DNA from: Piscicola geometra
Lineage: Eukaryota; Annelida; Clitellata; Hirudinida; Piscicolidae
Length of the DNA: 64,000 bases
Assembly: GCA_943735955.1 (NCBI GenBank)
Contig: OX030957.1
Span: 9,925,100 to 9,989,099, forward strand
Direction of reading: 5' to 3'
A program made the translations under genes and the position numbers. Under the pieces are notes generated by a model that was not told where the DNA came from, did no database searches, and saw only the letters and a list, made by a program, of their open reading frames with translations. Positions 49,588-64,000 of the stretch are shown here, in pieces. Within the stretch, counting starts at the first letter, position 1, and the number at the start of each line of letters is the position of its first letter.

Positions 49588-50041
49588 CAAACATTTCCCT
49601 TTATATTGTGAAATGTTTTAGTGGCATTAACGAGCCAGAAAACATTTTGTTTTATTGCTGTGAATGAATTAACTATTTGGATAATGGTTTTACAAATAAA
49701 AATGTTGTGATAAAAAATGATTTATTCCAAAACTCATAGTGTTTTGAAATTATGAATGACTGGAAATTGTTGGTATTTTACTGTAAAATACCAACAATTT
49801 TCACAGTAGCTTGTTGCGTCTTCGAACCTCATTGAGAGCAGGGCATTATAATTGAAAGATAATGTCATAAAAAAATCTTCCATGCATGATATTTTTGGTT
49901 GGTTTAGCCACTAAAATAAAGAATTGAACTTTTTAAAGTTATAGATGACTTACAAAAATAAATGTACAAAAGCCTTCAAAGTTCTGTATATATTTCAAAA
50001 ATTCAATTAAAATAAGGGAAAAATTTAAATATCCCTGAATT

Positions 50042-50047
50042 TTTATT
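50042..50047 (-). promoter_or_regulatory. Candidate polyadenylation signal of APPBP2
   Basis: AATAAA on the minus strand, 118 bp after the APPBP2 stop. Confidence 0.55.
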
Positions 50048-50164
50048 GATTTAAAGTTAGTTAACATTATTATAGTTATATAAAAAATTATATACATATA
50101 ATTATATACAACCATTAAAATTATTTACAGTTTTATATAAACAACCTTTACACCTTATAGGACC

Positions 50165-61272
<11,108 letters not shown>

Positions 61273-61864
61273 AAAGTGAATTAAAGCTTCCTTTTAGTTG
61301 TCACTTTGAATAAATTCTGAATTATTGATTGAGAGTTGTTTAGGTATTATTTTTTCATAATCCCAATATTCATAACTTGCACTAAAAAACGCACCAAGAG
61401 ATACGCGGAAATTTTTTTAGTGAAATGAAAACCTTTAAAAGGATACATCTACAGGCCTCAAAAATGTAAATAGAATTAATAAATACATATAAAAGTTTTT
61501 GCACAGCTTTTATACAAATAAATTATTGAAAATTACATGAATGGATCGTTTGCAGAAGTAAAAAGTTCATTTATAATTAAGTTGTTCAGGCGCAAATAAA
61601 AAAATTGAATCAATTTGTAAAATTTTAAAATTTCTCGTAAAATGAATGACACTGGAAGTCATTAATTTTTTTAAACAAGGATTACAGTATTTCATGATAA
61701 AGTAACAAACTGATAGAATTTGCTTTGAGATCTCAAATGATCTTAATGTACATCATCATCATCACCACCACTACCACCACCTCCATCACCATCATCATCA
61801 TCACAATCATCATACACATCGCCATAATCATCATTGATAAAAGCTAAGTGTGGCTTGCATTCAC
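61273..61864. other. Spacer between the Dixin-like gene and APPBP2
   Basis: AT-rich; an ATC/ACC tract at 61750-61830. It should hold the APPBP2 promoter and possibly the 3' end of the Dixin-like gene. No DIX-domain coding seen. Confidence 0.55.

Positions 61865-64000
<2,136 letters not shown>

Overview
This window is eukaryotic and animal. It carries intron-split genes with GT-AG borders, a tandem U2 snRNA array, hAT and LINE elements, tRNA-derived SINEs and long micro- and minisatellites in AT-rich DNA. The gene set (an HDHD5-type HAD hydrolase, short-chain acyl-CoA dehydrogenase, a seven-repeat delta-type protocadherin, APPBP2, a Dixin-like calponin-homology protein and a C-type lectin) suggests a bilaterian invertebrate. 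Dixin and delta-type protocadherins are, to my knowledge, missing from flies and nematodes, so I lean to a spiralian such as an annelid or mollusc. No species can be named from sequence alone.

Layout. 1-2838: mostly featureless, with one hAT-type MITE. 2839-14894 (+): complete HDHD5 homologue, 11 coding exons, 417 aa; its intron 5 is almost wholly a 6.2-kb, 411-unit 15-bp satellite. 16513-24546 (+): ACADS homologue with a complete catalytic part and a tentative transit-peptide exon; its introns hold a LINE endonuclease relic, a 1.6-kb hAT element with 8-bp target duplication, and a SINE. 26461-33601: eight U2 snRNA genes in 980-bp units; the last is separated by a deleted BED/hAT element. 33602-41570: gene-poor, with transposon relics, a 1.1-kb CA array and a second MITE copy. 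41571-46440 (+): two-exon protocadherin of about 1542 aa. 50165-61272 (-): APPBP2 homologue, 13 coding exons, 639 aa; its 6.5-kb intron contains an opposite-strand C-type lectin gene with an in-frame TGA, LINE relics, two SINEs and a foldback element. 61865-64000 (-): 3' part of a Dixin-like gene, cut by the window edge.

All exon models were built by hand from splice phase and remembered family conservation. HDHD5 and APPBP2 close exactly in frame over all exons, which is strong internal support. HDHD5 and ACADS are both expected in mitochondria and lie head to tail, but nothing shows co-regulation. U2 is the spliceosomal RNA that pairs with intron branch points. The rest are ordinary housekeeping or cell-surface genes without a shared pathway. 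The unusual content is structural: introns built of tandem repeats that begin or end at the splice sites, an indel-free satellite, a U2 array with an atypical Sm site, and several well-delimited non-autonomous transposons.
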